From positions 1 to 35,825 of the forward strand of contig JAADHS010000051.1 of NCBI GenBank assembly GCA_013151745.1: a stretch of 35,825 nucleotides of DNA. The letters are read 5' to 3'. The position numbers and the translations under genes were made by a program. Source of the DNA: Gammaproteobacteria bacterium. Its GTDB lineage: Bacteria; Pseudomonadota; Gammaproteobacteria; JAADHS01. The stretch's first letter is position 1. Every line of letters starts with the position of its first letter. Shown here piece by piece: positions 8,333 through 19,037 of the stretch. Below the pieces are notes generated by a model that did no database searches, was not told the origin of the DNA, and saw only the letters and a program-made list of their open reading frames with translations.

Positions 8333-8776
8333 TTAGTGTGGATGAATCAATGCTGTTCCATAGGCCAGTACCTCTACGGAACCGATGCTTCCTCGTCCCT
8401 TGTGGATACTTGCCGTCTCTAGTTTTACGTTGAAAATAATATGCCCTCCAAGGTTTAGGGTCTGTTGTTTCATGCGTAAAACTGCCTCTCGTCGTGCTCG
8501 GTCGAGCAAGCTTTCATAGGAAGTCACGCGGCCTCCTGCAAGATTGCGTAGTGCCGCCAAAAATCGTTTGAAGTAGTCAACTGATATGACGACGCTACCG
8601 GTGACCAATTCTGCATTTACGGGGTGATCCAGGGGTGGAAATTTTGTTGTGACGACCGGAATATCCCGTAGCGCGGCTTCACGTTGAATAATTGATTTGT
8701 AGTGGCGTGTCTCCGCATGACGACCAAAACCATAGCCTAATGCCAGGAGTGCGACAAAGATGAGTATTTCTGCCAT
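8333..8776 (-). CDS. YbjQ-like (UPF0145/DUF74) protein with N-terminal membrane anchor
   Basis: 147 residues. A hydrophobic N-terminus (about residues 2-17) is followed by a divergent YbjQ domain: VVTTKFPPLDHPVNAELVTG, then the helix with SYESLLDRARREAVLRM and the closing strand GSVEVLAYGTALI. YbjQ proteins form pentamers and are annotated as putative heavy-metal-binding, though their function is unsettled. The start has GGAG about 8 bases upstream, inside the end of the preceding gene. It lies between a second, shorter YbjQ gene and the M48 peptidase, all on one transcript by spacing. Confidence 0.82.
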   Translation of the reverse strand: MAEILIFVALLALGYGFGRHAETRHYKSIIQREAALRDIPVVTTKFPPLDHPVNAELVTGSVVISVDYFKRFLAALRNLAGGRVTSYESLLDRARREAVLRMKQQTLNLGGHIIFNVKLETASIHKGRGSIGSVEVLAYGTALIHPH

Positions 8777-8781
8777 AGCTG

Positions 8782-9096
8782 CTACTCCAGCACTACTGCT
8801 GTGCCATAAGCGAACAGCTCTGCTGCACCGGCAGCAACGCTGGACGTAGAGAAGCGGACATTCAGTACCGCGTTAGCCCCCACGGCTTCCGCCTGCTGAA
8901 CCATTCGACCCATGGCCTCTTCTCTGGACTCTTGTAATAGCTCGGTATACCCCTTCAGTTCTCCGCCAAAGATGTTTTTTAAGCTCGCCATAATATCGCG
9001 CCCTATATGTTTGGCTCTCACCGAACTGCCTTGAACCAGGCCAAGGTGTTGAGTGATTTTTTTTCCTGGAATTATTTCTATATTGGTAATCAGCAC
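8782..9096 (-). CDS. YbjQ family (UPF0145/DUF74) protein
   Basis: 104 residues, the standard YbjQ length. Family hallmarks are TNIEIIPGKKI at the start, the central GGELKGYTELLQESREEAMGRM helix and the end FAYGTAVV. It lacks the membrane anchor of its downstream paralogue. The start codon is GTG with GGAG 8 bases upstream. It begins 17 bases after the phosphohexomutase stop, so the two are probably co-transcribed. E. coli YbjQ is a pentamer of unknown role. Confidence 0.9.
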   Translation of the reverse strand: MLITNIEIIPGKKITQHLGLVQGSSVRAKHIGRDIMASLKNIFGGELKGYTELLQESREEAMGRMVQQAEAVGANAVLNVRFSTSSVAAGAAELFAYGTAVVLE

Positions 9097-9113
9097 TGTG
9101 TTTTCTCCATTCC

Positions 9114-10628
9114 TTAGTGACTGTTTTTCCAGTCAGTGAGTATCGTCATGCATATTGTGTTCATCTCCTCCGCGCGCAATGCTGAATCCGCTTCATTGTA
9201 ACAACGAAATTCGGGTGCATTTCCTGAGGGGCGCAAGTGGATGATTTCATCACTTTCGAAAGTGATGCGTAAACCGTCCGTTGTATCAATGTTACTGACA
9301 CGGCCAAATTTTTGTTTGAATAAGCATTCGATCGCTGCGATGGATTGGGTTTTGTCACCTTCGATCAGTGTTGCTAGTCGTGCTTTACTGAGCTCGGTTG
9401 GAAACGCTTTAACACGGTTGCTTGCGGTATAACGAGGAGGAAGTTCATTGACTAATGCCGAAACAGGTTTGTTTTTTTCTACTGAAAGTAAAAGCATACT
9501 GAGTGGTACAAGCAGAGCATCACGAGTAGGTAGCGCTTTTAGTGTTTTGTTATTTCGAGTGATATCACACCCGGTGAGAAAACCACCATTGGCTTCGTAA
9601 CCGACAACAATGCCTTCATTTTCTTGCAGGGCAGATTTCATTGCCTCGATGACAAAAGGTGAACCTATTTTTGTGCGGCTGACTCGGTCAAATCGGCCAC
9701 ATTTTTCTACGGCGGTATTACAGCTAACGGGGGTTGCAACGACGTTGGCATTGAGTGCTGAGGCAACGATAATTCCCGCCACGTCGCCACGTACCCAGTT
9801 GCCGTTTTCATCGCTGATCAATGGGCGATCGGCGTCACCATCTGCTGAAATAATGGCGTCAAAATGATATTTTTTTGCCCATTGTAGAGCCAGTGCGATG
9901 TCTTCTGGTCTGATCGCTTCCGTATCGACAGAGATAAAGGTAGAAGCGTGACCTAACTGGGTTACTTGTGCACCTAAACGTGTCAGAATGTCATAAAAAA
10001 TATCTCGACCTACAGTGGAGTGTTCGTATAAACCGAGTGATTTTCCGGCAAGAAAATTGTCAGGGAAAAAGTTTATAAATCGTTGTATATAGTGATCATA
10101 AGCGACGTTGGATGCAGGTGGTAAACCACCATAGCTTGGGTCGATAAACATACCGTTGTTATCGAATATGTGTTGAGGGAGGTGAACTTGCTGTTCACGA
10201 ATACCGGTTTCATCACTTTTGAGTATTTCACCGGTTGGCGAGTTGAATTTAATTCCGTTTCGGTCTTCGGGGATATGGCTGCCCGTGACCATGAGACTCG
10301 CCATGTGATTTTCGAGTCCGTAACCTGCTACAGCCGGAGCAGGGATGCGTCCACAATGAATTGTTGTATAACCACCATCGCGTATTGCTGCTGCGGCGGC
10401 GTTGACGATACGGTTTGTACTGCTACGCAGGTCTCCCGCGATAGCAAGCGTGGCTCCAGGTTCAATTTGTTTGCTGGTACGCAGGTGTTGTATAAAACCT
10501 TGAGTATAGGCATAACAAACCTCATCGGTCATTGCTGTAACCAGGCCGCGAGCGCCACTGGTGCCAAATTTCACACCGCTACGAGTCATTAAATCTGAAA
10601 TTTGAACGGTTTTTTTTTGATTTTCCAT
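9114..10628 (-). CDS. Phosphohexomutase (phosphomannomutase/phosphoglucomutase family)
   Basis: Interconverts hexose 6- and 1-phosphates for exopolysaccharide or LPS precursors. The four family motifs are present: phosphoserine loop TGSHIPEDRNGIK with Ser117, metal loop DGDADRP at 263-269, sugar-binding GYEANGG at 343-349, and phosphate-binding RPSGNAP near 470. The catalytic loop reads TGSHIP rather than the usual TASHNP, as in several gammaproteobacterial homologues. With 504 residues it is slightly longer than AlgC. It follows idh by 41 bases and precedes the YbjQ gene by 17. Substrate choice between mannose and glucose cannot be settled from the motifs. Confidence 0.88.
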   Translation of the reverse strand: MENQKKTVQISDLMTRSGVKFGTSGARGLVTAMTDEVCYAYTQGFIQHLRTSKQIEPGATLAIAGDLRSSTNRIVNAAAAAIRDGGYTTIHCGRIPAPAVAGYGLENHMASLMVTGSHIPEDRNGIKFNSPTGEILKSDETGIREQQVHLPQHIFDNNGMFIDPSYGGLPPASNVAYDHYIQRFINFFPDNFLAGKSLGLYEHSTVGRDIFYDILTRLGAQVTQLGHASTFISVDTEAIRPEDIALALQWAKKYHFDAIISADGDADRPLISDENGNWVRGDVAGIIVASALNANVVATPVSCNTAVEKCGRFDRVSRTKIGSPFVIEAMKSALQENEGIVVGYEANGGFLTGCDITRNNKTLKALPTRDALLVPLSMLLLSVEKNKPVSALVNELPPRYTASNRVKAFPTELSKARLATLIEGDKTQSIAAIECLFKQKFGRVSNIDTTDGLRITFESDEIIHLRPSGNAPEFRCYNEADSALRAEEMNTICMTILTDWKNSH

Positions 10629-10669
10629 CTGTGTTCTCGCAAGTTCTATGGTGGTTAAAATTGAAATAT

Positions 10670-12976
<2,307 letters not shown>

Positions 12977-12982
12977 CTAACA

Positions 12983-13261
12983 TTATGATGACAGTCTCGC
13001 AGAGTGGTTTGATAATCCGGGGTTCTCCTCGGGCAAAGGGGTGGCTTCGACATCTTCGGATAAAGGTCTTATATTTTCGGCTAATAGCCCTTTAGGGCCG
13101 TCAGTAATCTCAAAGCAAACCTTTTGACCGCGCCTGAGGGTGCGGTAGCCATCCATTGTAATGGCGGAGAAGTGGGCAAATACGTCAGCTTCCCTTTCGT
13201 CGGGTGAGATAAAACCGTAGCCTTTAGTATTGCTAAACCATTTTACGATACCTGTCTCCAT
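12983..13261 (-). CDS. cspD: Cold-shock-domain protein, CspD type
   Basis: Single-stranded nucleic-acid-binding protein. The 92-residue product has the cold-shock domain at residues 1-68: METGIVKWFSNT, RNP1 KGYGFI at 13-18 and RNP2 DVFAHF at 26-31. A low-complexity tail rich in Pro, Glu and Ser follows. The start has GAGGGA 7 bases upstream; a longer frame reaching 13324 lacks one and adds residues outside the domain. Its place opposite clpS-clpA is the conserved CspD position; in E. coli CspD is a stationary-phase inhibitor of replication. That role is inferred here. Confidence 0.9.
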   Translation of the reverse strand: METGIVKWFSNTKGYGFISPDEREADVFAHFSAITMDGYRTLRRGQKVCFEITDGPKGLLAENIRPLSEDVEATPLPEENPGLSNHSARLSS

Positions 13262-13624
13262 TGCGAATCCCTCACTGGTGAATATTTCATCGATCTGAAT
13301 CGAATTCGTTATGCACGAGGTCAACTCTTGTCAGTGCTTGCTGTCAATACTATATTACTGAATATTTAGTGTATTATTGCCTGTGAATTTGTGTTTATTT
13401 TTGTCAATTTATTGGCTGATAGAGCCTGTTTTAAAAAATATTTCCTTTTATTTTAGTTGCTTACGCGTATTTTATGAAACTTGAGCTGATTTTTTCACTA
13501 GGACGTTATAAAATAGAGGCTACAAAATTGCTTGTCTCAGTTCTCAAAAGATCTGGCAACATCTTTAATTTATACACTGGGTTTTCTGAGTGTGATCTAA
13601 AATCAGCAATTATAGTGAGATAAC
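13262..13624. other. Divergent intergenic region between cspD and clpS
   Basis: 363 bases carrying the promoters of two divergent genes, though no promoter matches consensus well enough to call. The best -10-like boxes toward clpS are TATAAA at 13507-13512 and TATAGT at 13611-13616, neither with a proper -35. A near palindrome, ACTGAATATTTAGT at 13357-13370, could be an operator. No small gene is evident. Confidence 0.5.
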
Positions 13625-13954
13625 ATGAGTGACGAAAAACACTCGGATCAAGAGAATAACGATGGCGGTGTAGCGCTGCTAGAGGCAAAATCCAAGTTAA
13701 AGAAACCGCCTTTATATAAAGTGCTGATACTTAATGATGATTTCACCCCCATGGACTTTGTGGTTCAGGTTTTACAAATGTTTTTCACTCTATCCGCGGA
13801 TAAAGCAACTGAGATTATGCTTCATGTGCACACTAGAGGAGTAGGCGTGTGCGGTATTTATGTTCGTGATGTGGCGGAAACCAAGGTAGCACAGGTTTCG
13901 CAGTTCTCTCGTGAAAATCAACATCCTCTCAAGTGTACGATGGAAAAGGCTTGA
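13625..13954 (+). CDS. clpS: ATP-dependent Clp protease adaptor ClpS
   Basis: Adaptor that binds ClpA and delivers N-end-rule substrates to ClpAP. The 109-residue product has an acidic flexible N-terminus (about 30 residues), then the domain: [20 protein letters not shown] with the Asn-Asp pair that contacts the substrate N-terminus, [11 protein letters not shown] and [10 protein letters not shown], ending [14 protein letters not shown]. All are standard. clpA follows after 23 bases, so the two form one operon. Confidence 0.98.
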   Translation: MSDEKHSDQENNDGGVALLEAKSKLKKPPLYKVLILNDDFTPMDFVVQVLQMFFTLSADKATEIMLHVHTRGVGVCGIYVRDVAETKVAQVSQFSRENQHPLKCTMEKA

Positions 13955-13977
13955 GCGGAGCGTATTAGGTAAAAAGC

Positions 13978-16251
13978 ATGCTAAGCAAAGAATTAGAACT
14001 AATCCTTAATGTGGCCTTTAAAGCTGCCCGAGACAAGCTTCACGAGTTTATGACAGTAGAGCACTTGTTACTCGCTCTGGCAGATGATCCGGCAGCAATA
14101 AAGGTTCTTTGTGCTGTTGGAGCCGATATGGAAACGATCAAAAAAGAGCTGGTCGATTTTCTCTCCGAAACGACTCCCCTGCTCGCTGCAAATGATAATC
14201 GTGAAACGCAGCCTACTCTGGGGTTTCAGCGTGTGTTGCAACGCGCTATTTTTCATGTGCAATCGTCTGGAAAAAAAGAAGTCTCTGGGGCGAATGTATT
14301 GGTTGCGATTTTTGGTGAGCAGGACTCGCAAGCCGTCTATTTGTTAAATAAACAGAATATTAATCGGCTCGATATTGTTAACTATATCTCGCATGGAATA
14401 TTAAAAAATTCGCCTGACAGTACAAATTCCGAAGAGACCGATTTGTCTACAGGAGAAGTGGAGCAAGGCGAAGCACCGGCTAAAACACCACTGGAAAATT
14501 TTGCAACAAACCTCAATGAGCAAGCCAAACTCGGAAAAATTGATCCCTTGATAGGCCGTGAAGAAGAGATTCAGCGTACAGTTCAAGTGCTGTGTCGTCG
14601 CAGAAAAAATAATCCCCTTTTTGTTGGAGAAGCGGGTGTAGGGAAAACCGCATTAGCTGAAGGCTTGGCGAAAATGATTGTCGATGGCGAAGTGCCTGAA
14701 GTCCTGGTGGGTTGTACGATTTATGGCCTGGATCTAGGTGCTTTACTGGCTGGAACCAAGTACCGTGGCGATTTTGAAAAAAGATTGAAATCAGTCATCA
14801 ACCAGCTCAAGACAGAAGAGGGCGCGATCCTTTTTATTGACGAAATCCATACCATTATCGGTGCGGGTGCGGCATCGGGTGGCGTGATGGATGCCTCTAA
14901 TTTGATTAAACCGGTGTTAGCATCAGGTGACCTGAAATGTATGGGCTCTACAACTTACCAGGAATATCGTGGTATTTTTGAAAAAGATCGAGCTTTAGCT
15001 CGACGCTTTCAGAAGATTGATATCCTTGAGCCGAACGTGGATGAAACGGTGCAAATTCTCGAAGGACTTAAATCCCGTTTTGAAGATCATCATTCGGTTC
15101 AATATACTCCTCATGCATTGCGTAGTGCTGCTGAGTTATCTGCACGTTATATTAACGAACGTCATTTACCGGACAAAGCCATTGATGTGATTGACGAGGC
15201 GGGAGCCATTCAGAGGTTGACGCCATTGGCTCAGCGCAAAGCCCAAATTGGTGTGACAGAGATAGAGCATATTGTTGCAAAAATTGCGCGTATCCCACCG
15301 AAAAATATTTCTACATCAGATAAAGCTTCTTTGAAAAACCTGGAGCGTGACCTGAAAATGGTTGTTTTCGGACAAAATGAAGCCATCGATACTTTATCTA
15401 CCGCAATCAAATTAGCGCGATCCGGTTTAGGTGATACGAATAAGCCGATTGGTTCTTTTTTGTTCGCCGGTCCGACCGGTGTCGGTAAAACCGAAGTGAC
15501 TCGTCAGTTAGCGATGATCATGGGTGTCGAGCTGATTCGTTTTGATATGTCTGAATATATGGAGCGCCATACCGTTTCACGTTTAATTGGGGCGCCACCT
15601 GGATATGTGGGATATGATCAAGGGGGGTTGTTAACCGAAGCGGTGAATAAGCAGCCCCATGCTGTATTGCTGCTGGACGAAGTAGAAAAAGCGCATCCTG
15701 ATGTGTTTAACTTGCTATTGCAGGTTATGGATCATGGTACGCTAACAGATAATAATGGCAGAAAAGCAGATTTTCGTAATGTTATCATTGTAATGACAAC
15801 GAATGCGGGTGCTGAGCAGATGAGCAGAGCTTCTATCGGCTTTGCACAACAAGATCATTCTGCTGATAGCGGTGAAGCCATTAAACGTTTGTTTACCCCT
15901 GAGTTTCGTAACCGACTGGACAGCGTCGTTTTGTTCGCACCACTGGATAAGAAAACAATCGTTCATGTTGTCGATAAATTTCTGATTGAGCTGGAAGCAC
16001 AGCTTGATGAAAAACAAGTTGTGCTTGATGTTGACGAGGCTGCACGTGAGTGGTTAGGTGATAACGGTTATGATGCAGCTATGGGTGCACGCCCTATGGC
16101 ACGAATAATTCATGACAATATCAAAAAACCGCTTGCGGATGAATTATTATTTGGTTCATTAGCCAATGGCGGTAAAATTCGCGTCACCGTCAAAGACGAT
16201 AAGCTTGATTTAGAGTGCGAAACAACGCCTGAAAAACTGACTGAAGCTTGA
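13978..16251 (+). CDS. clpA: ATP-dependent Clp protease ATPase subunit ClpA
   Basis: Hexameric AAA+ unfoldase that feeds substrates to ClpP. The 757-residue product has the N-domain double repeat (1-145), first AAA module with Walker [10 protein letters not shown] near 216 and Walker B FIDEIHT near 285, and second AAA module with GPTGVGKTE near 497 and [12 protein letters not shown] near 565. The loop SIGFAQQD near 618 matches the IGL/IGF ClpP-docking loop, showing this is a protease partner and not ClpB. There is no ClpB-type middle coiled coil. It ends just before a strong terminator. Confidence 0.98.
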   Translation: MLSKELELILNVAFKAARDKLHEFMTVEHLLLALADDPAAIKVLCAVGADMETIKKELVDFLSETTPLLAANDNRETQPTLGFQRVLQRAIFHVQSSGKKEVSGANVLVAIFGEQDSQAVYLLNKQNINRLDIVNYISHGILKNSPDSTNSEETDLSTGEVEQGEAPAKTPLENFATNLNEQAKLGKIDPLIGREEEIQRTVQVLCRRRKNNPLFVGEAGVGKTALAEGLAKMIVDGEVPEVLVGCTIYGLDLGALLAGTKYRGDFEKRLKSVINQLKTEEGAILFIDEIHTIIGAGAASGGVMDASNLIKPVLASGDLKCMGSTTYQEYRGIFEKDRALARRFQKIDILEPNVDETVQILEGLKSRFEDHHSVQYTPHALRSAAELSARYINERHLPDKAIDVIDEAGAIQRLTPLAQRKAQIGVTEIEHIVAKIARIPPKNISTSDKASLKNLERDLKMVVFGQNEAIDTLSTAIKLARSGLGDTNKPIGSFLFAGPTGVGKTEVTRQLAMIMGVELIRFDMSEYMERHTVSRLIGAPPGYVGYDQGGLLTEAVNKQPHAVLLLDEVEKAHPDVFNLLLQVMDHGTLTDNNGRKADFRNVIIVMTTNAGAEQMSRASIGFAQQDHSADSGEAIKRLFTPEFRNRLDSVVLFAPLDKKTIVHVVDKFLIELEAQLDEKQVVLDVDEAAREWLGDNGYDAAMGARPMARIIHDNIKKPLADELLFGSLANGGKIRVTVKDDKLDLECETTPEKLTEA

Positions 16252-16277
16252 GTTACTAGAAAATAACTCACAACAAA

Positions 16278-16320
16278 AACCCCCGTAACGATTTGATAAA
16301 GTCGTTACGGGGGTTATTTT
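16278..16320 (+). terminator. Bidirectional rho-independent terminator after clpA
   Basis: A perfect 14-base stem (AACCCCCGTAACGA with its complement at 16302-16315) closes a 10-base loop and is followed by ATTTT; A-rich sequence on the other side makes it work for the converging EamA gene too. It lies between two converging genes. Confidence 0.92.
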
Positions 16321-16337
16321 ATTGCCTTCGAAAGGCG

Positions 16338-17222
16338 CTATTCTCCTTGCTTTGTGCGTAACAAACGCCCGCCCCATTGATGAAAGACCAATCCAGTTAA
16401 TATAATTGCAGTGCCCATAAAAATTTGCGGTGCAAATTGTTCTCCGTTGACCCAGTGACCAATGGATAGCGCGGTAACGGGGGTGATCAGTGTTGTTAAG
16501 GCAATGGCGTCTGCCGGCAAATGTTTTAAGGCATAGTAGAACAGAAAAAAACCCACTACAGATCCCATTATGCCTAAATAAAGAATAGCAGCACCTGTTT
16601 TGAATGTGATTTCTGATGGCCATTGGCCATCCAGAAAAAACCAGGTTAATAAATACAGTGGCACTGCGATGACCAGGCCGCCGGTTGTCAATTTTAAAGA
16701 CCCCACGTTGGCGCCTATTTTCTTAATCCATAACATGCTGATGGCGTGTAAAAATACCGAAGCGAGTACACCACTGACACCGAGCAACATTGCCGTCTCT
16801 AATTGTACACGCGGATCAAAAATAACAATTAAGCCCATAATGGCTAGTCCAATCCCCACTAATTTGCCAGGGTGCCATAAAGTTTCTTTTAACCATAAAG
16901 GCGCCATGATGGTGGTTACTAGAGGGAATAAACCATAAACTACAGAAATCAATCCAGAGGGAATAAACTGTGCTCCCCAATAGACGCAAATCATGGCGCC
17001 ATAAATACCTAGAGCTGAAGCGATATAACTTTGTTTTTCTTGGCCGGCCCAGGATAAACGCAGGCGAAACATGATGAGCAAAATCAGGCACAGGATAACA
17101 GCCACACTCATTCGTGCGGTGACACCAAAAAGGAAGCCTACTTCTTCGCTGCTCCATTGAATAGCGAGTGGCGTGGTCGACCAAATTATAATGATACCGA
17201 TATAAGCGGCCGGAACCGACAT
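16338..17222 (-). CDS. EamA (drug/metabolite transporter) family permease
   Basis: Inner-membrane exporter of 294 residues with about ten hydrophobic segments in two EamA repeats, for example AAYIGIIIIWSTTPLAIQW at the N-terminus and GSVVGFFLFYYALKHLPADA in the second half, the typical DMT signature. Substrates of the family include amino acids and other metabolites; none can be assigned here. The start at 17222 is chosen for AAGGAG 7 bases upstream; an in-frame ATG at 17258 has none. A terminator hairpin and a small open frame lie immediately upstream on the same strand, suggesting leader control. Confidence 0.9.
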   Translation of the reverse strand: MSVPAAYIGIIIIWSTTPLAIQWSSEEVGFLFGVTARMSVAVILCLILLIMFRLRLSWAGQEKQSYIASALGIYGAMICVYWGAQFIPSGLISVVYGLFPLVTTIMAPLWLKETLWHPGKLVGIGLAIMGLIVIFDPRVQLETAMLLGVSGVLASVFLHAISMLWIKKIGANVGSLKLTTGGLVIAVPLYLLTWFFLDGQWPSEITFKTGAAILYLGIMGSVVGFFLFYYALKHLPADAIALTTLITPVTALSIGHWVNGEQFAPQIFMGTAIILTGLVFHQWGGRLLRTKQGE

Positions 17223-17259
17223 TTTATTCTCCTTAAATAACACCATGGGTATATGCAAA

Positions 17260-17293
17260 AAAAAACCGCAGATGCTGAAGTCTGCGGTTTTTT
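17260..17293 (-). terminator. Terminator hairpin in the leader of the EamA gene
   Basis: AAAAAACCGCAGA at 17260-17272 pairs with TCTGCGGTTTTTT at 17281-17293 around an 8-base loop. Read on the minus strand it ends in a run of nine T and lies only 38 bases before the EamA start codon. That position suggests transcription attenuation or the end of a short upstream transcript. The T-run on the other strand makes it potentially bidirectional. Confidence 0.8.
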
Positions 17294-17319
17294 CGGTTTT
17301 GATATTTTGTATTGATGAG

Positions 17320-17421
17320 CTAAAAATATTTCTCCGAAACGCGCAGGCCGCTATCCGCTAGACGCCATATGACATGGCGACGGACAAAGACAAAACACAG
17401 TTTGTTGGAAATAGGAGTCAT
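17320..17421 (-). CDS. Possible 33-residue small protein or leader peptide upstream of EamA gene
   Basis: A 34-codon frame (ATG to TAG) encodes a basic, hydrophobic peptide with MTPISNKLCFVFVRRHVIWR as its first 20 residues and an end GLRVSEKYF. Its stop is 27 bases before the terminator hairpin. A perfect -35-like TTGACA lies upstream at 17455-17460, but no good -10 or Shine-Dalgarno site is visible, so expression is uncertain. The internal hairpin CGCCAT-ATGAC-ATGGCG (17363-17379) could be an RNA element instead. I do not recognise the peptide. Confidence 0.35.
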   Translation of the reverse strand: MTPISNKLCFVFVRRHVIWRLADSGLRVSEKYF

Positions 17422-17536
17422 GATGTAAAATACATTGCGATATTTAAATGCTAATGTCAAGATCTATATCCTATATCTTTATTATTTATATTGTTTATAC
17501 TGCTTAGTGTTTGTTTATGCTTAATTGGGAGGTAAC

Positions 17537-18403
17537 ATGGGACATCTTGTACTAAAGACGGCATTTAAGGCGTTGTTGCTGGTCTTGTTGATATTGCCTG
17601 CTACCAGTTTTTCTGAACCCAGTGCTCAGGAAATCATGGAGCGTAGCTTTGCTATTGAAAGAGTAGATGATCACATCTCTTCCCTGGTTTTTTATTTTAA
17701 ACAAGCAGATAAACCGGAAAAAAAAGTCGTTTATACGATGGTCTGGAAAAATTCACGAGGGGAGAAGGGCTATGATAATAAGGCTATTTTTTATACTGAA
17801 TACCCTCTGGACAAAAAGGGGATCGCTTATCTTGGTTGGTTAAGAGCATCAGGTAGTACAGAGCAAGATGATGAATGGATTTATTTGCCCGAATTACGTA
17901 TGGTGCGACGTATTGCGCATAGAGACCATGACCATTCCCATGACGATGATGAGTTTGCGGGATCGGTATTGACACGAGAGCATTTAGATCCGCGTTCACC
18001 GAAGCTGGACGATCATAAATTTCTTGGTGTTAAAGAAGAGAAGGGTCGTCAGTATTATGTGATTGAGAGCATCCCCAAAAAAATGTCACATCAACAAGCA
18101 GAGTCCCATCAGGGGAATCATGGGTCTGAGGCGATCCATAAGCGAGTTTCATGGATAGAGCAAGATAGCCATCAATTACACAGCGTTAAATTCTATAATC
18201 ATCATCAGCAAGAGATCCTCAATATGGCGATTAATTGGCATCAGATTGGGGATTTTTGGATGTGGAAACAGGTTATTGCAATTCACCCTAAAACGGGTAA
18301 TCAGACCACTTTGGATATTAAAGATATTGTGATTAACAAAGGTTTGAAAGATAGTCAGTTTTCAAAGCGGGCTTTGCAAAAAGGAATGCGAATATTCAAA
18401 TAA
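17537..18403 (+). CDS. Periplasmic LolA-like (outer membrane lipoprotein-sorting superfamily) protein with His/Asp-rich insertion
   Basis: 288 residues. A signal peptide of about 25 residues (hydrophobic ALLLVLLILPATSF) leads to a beta-rich domain of the uncharacterised 'outer membrane lipoprotein-sorting protein' group: WLRASGSTEQDDEWIYLPEL (101-120), MVRRIAH, then FAGS, DPRSPKLDDHKFLG and YYVIESIPKK. The loop that is usually short before the F-x-GS motif is HRDHDHSHDDDE (128-139), and a second His-rich loop runs 184-201. These look like metal-binding insertions. GGAGG lies just before the ATG at 17537; a TTG start at 17525 is less likely. TATACT at 17496-17501 may be its -10 box. Related proteins often accompany RND/MMPL exporters, but none is here. 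Confidence 0.78.
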   Translation: MGHLVLKTAFKALLLVLLILPATSFSEPSAQEIMERSFAIERVDDHISSLVFYFKQADKPEKKVVYTMVWKNSRGEKGYDNKAIFYTEYPLDKKGIAYLGWLRASGSTEQDDEWIYLPELRMVRRIAHRDHDHSHDDDEFAGSVLTREHLDPRSPKLDDHKFLGVKEEKGRQYYVIESIPKKMSHQQAESHQGNHGSEAIHKRVSWIEQDSHQLHSVKFYNHHQQEILNMAINWHQIGDFWMWKQVIAIHPKTGNQTTLDIKDIVINKGLKDSQFSKRALQKGMRIFK

Positions 18404-18407
18404 GGTG

Positions 18408-18448
18408 TCAGCCTGCTGGTGATCGCGTCAGCAGGCTGAACTTTTTTT
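18408..18448 (+). terminator. Rho-independent terminator after the LolA-like gene
   Basis: An 11-base stem TCAGCCTGCTG (18408-18418) pairs with CAGCAGGCTGA (18429-18439) around a 10-base loop, followed by seven T. The T-run touches the stop codon of the converging yceI gene. Confidence 0.92.
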
Positions 18449-19025
18449 ATTGGCGAACCGCTTCTACTGCAAAAGTCAATTCCATTTTGTCTCCGATATT
18501 GGGTGTGCCATAAGTCACGCCAAAATCGGATCGTTTAATCGTTGCAGTTGCATCGAAGCCACAGACAAACTTTTTCTTGCTGGGGTCAAAGGGGTGAACA
18601 CCGCAATGGATATGACTGACTTGTAATGTGACGGGTTGTGATGAACCCATGATCGTCAATGTCCCCTCTGCAACGGCTGAATCATCGGCGTTAATCGTTA
18701 TTTTGTTTGACTTGTAAGTAATCTCAGGAAATTCAATTACATTTAAAAAATCGGGACCCCGGAGATGCTCATCTCTTTTTTTGTGGCCGGTATCGATAGA
18801 GGCGGCATCAATATTGATATCAACACGGCCCGTTTTACTTTTTTGGTCAAGAGTAATGCTTCCGGTTGTCTTGTTAAAACGACCTTGCATCGTCGAAAAA
18901 CCCAAGTGACTAATAGCGAAATAAGGGTAGGTGTGTTCACTGTCTATTTTATAGTTCTCTTCTGCGGCATGTAATGCGCTGGCAGGCAGCATGATCAAAC
19001 CACATAAAAAAATTACATTTTTCAT
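18447..19025 (-). CDS. YceI family periplasmic protein
   Basis: 192 residues with a signal peptide of about 21 residues (ending LHAA). The lipocalin-like YceI barrel is clear: YKIDSEHTYPYFAISHLGFS, MQGRFNKTTGSI, DTGHKKRDEHLRGPDFLNV, FPEITYKS and the end RSDFGVTYGTPNIGDKMEL. YceI proteins bind isoprenoid chains in a lipid pocket; the cellular role varies and is often unknown. It follows an unknown polytopic membrane protein by 12 bases in the same operon; in other bacteria YceI often pairs with cytochrome b561-type proteins, which this partner does not resemble. Confidence 0.94.
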   Translation of the reverse strand: MKNVIFLCGLIMLPASALHAAEENYKIDSEHTYPYFAISHLGFSTMQGRFNKTTGSITLDQKSKTGRVDINIDAASIDTGHKKRDEHLRGPDFLNVIEFPEITYKSNKITINADDSAVAEGTLTIMGSSQPVTLQVSHIHCGVHPFDPSKKKFVCGFDATATIKRSDFGVTYGTPNIGDKMELTFAVEAVRQ

Positions 19026-19037
19026 TAATGTTACTCC

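Noticed and set aside
17294-17536. Possible tRNA or tmRNA upstream of the EamA gene, suggested by a hairpin-rich GC patch
   Set aside because: No acceptor stem, T-loop GTTCGA or anticodon arm can be assembled on either strand.
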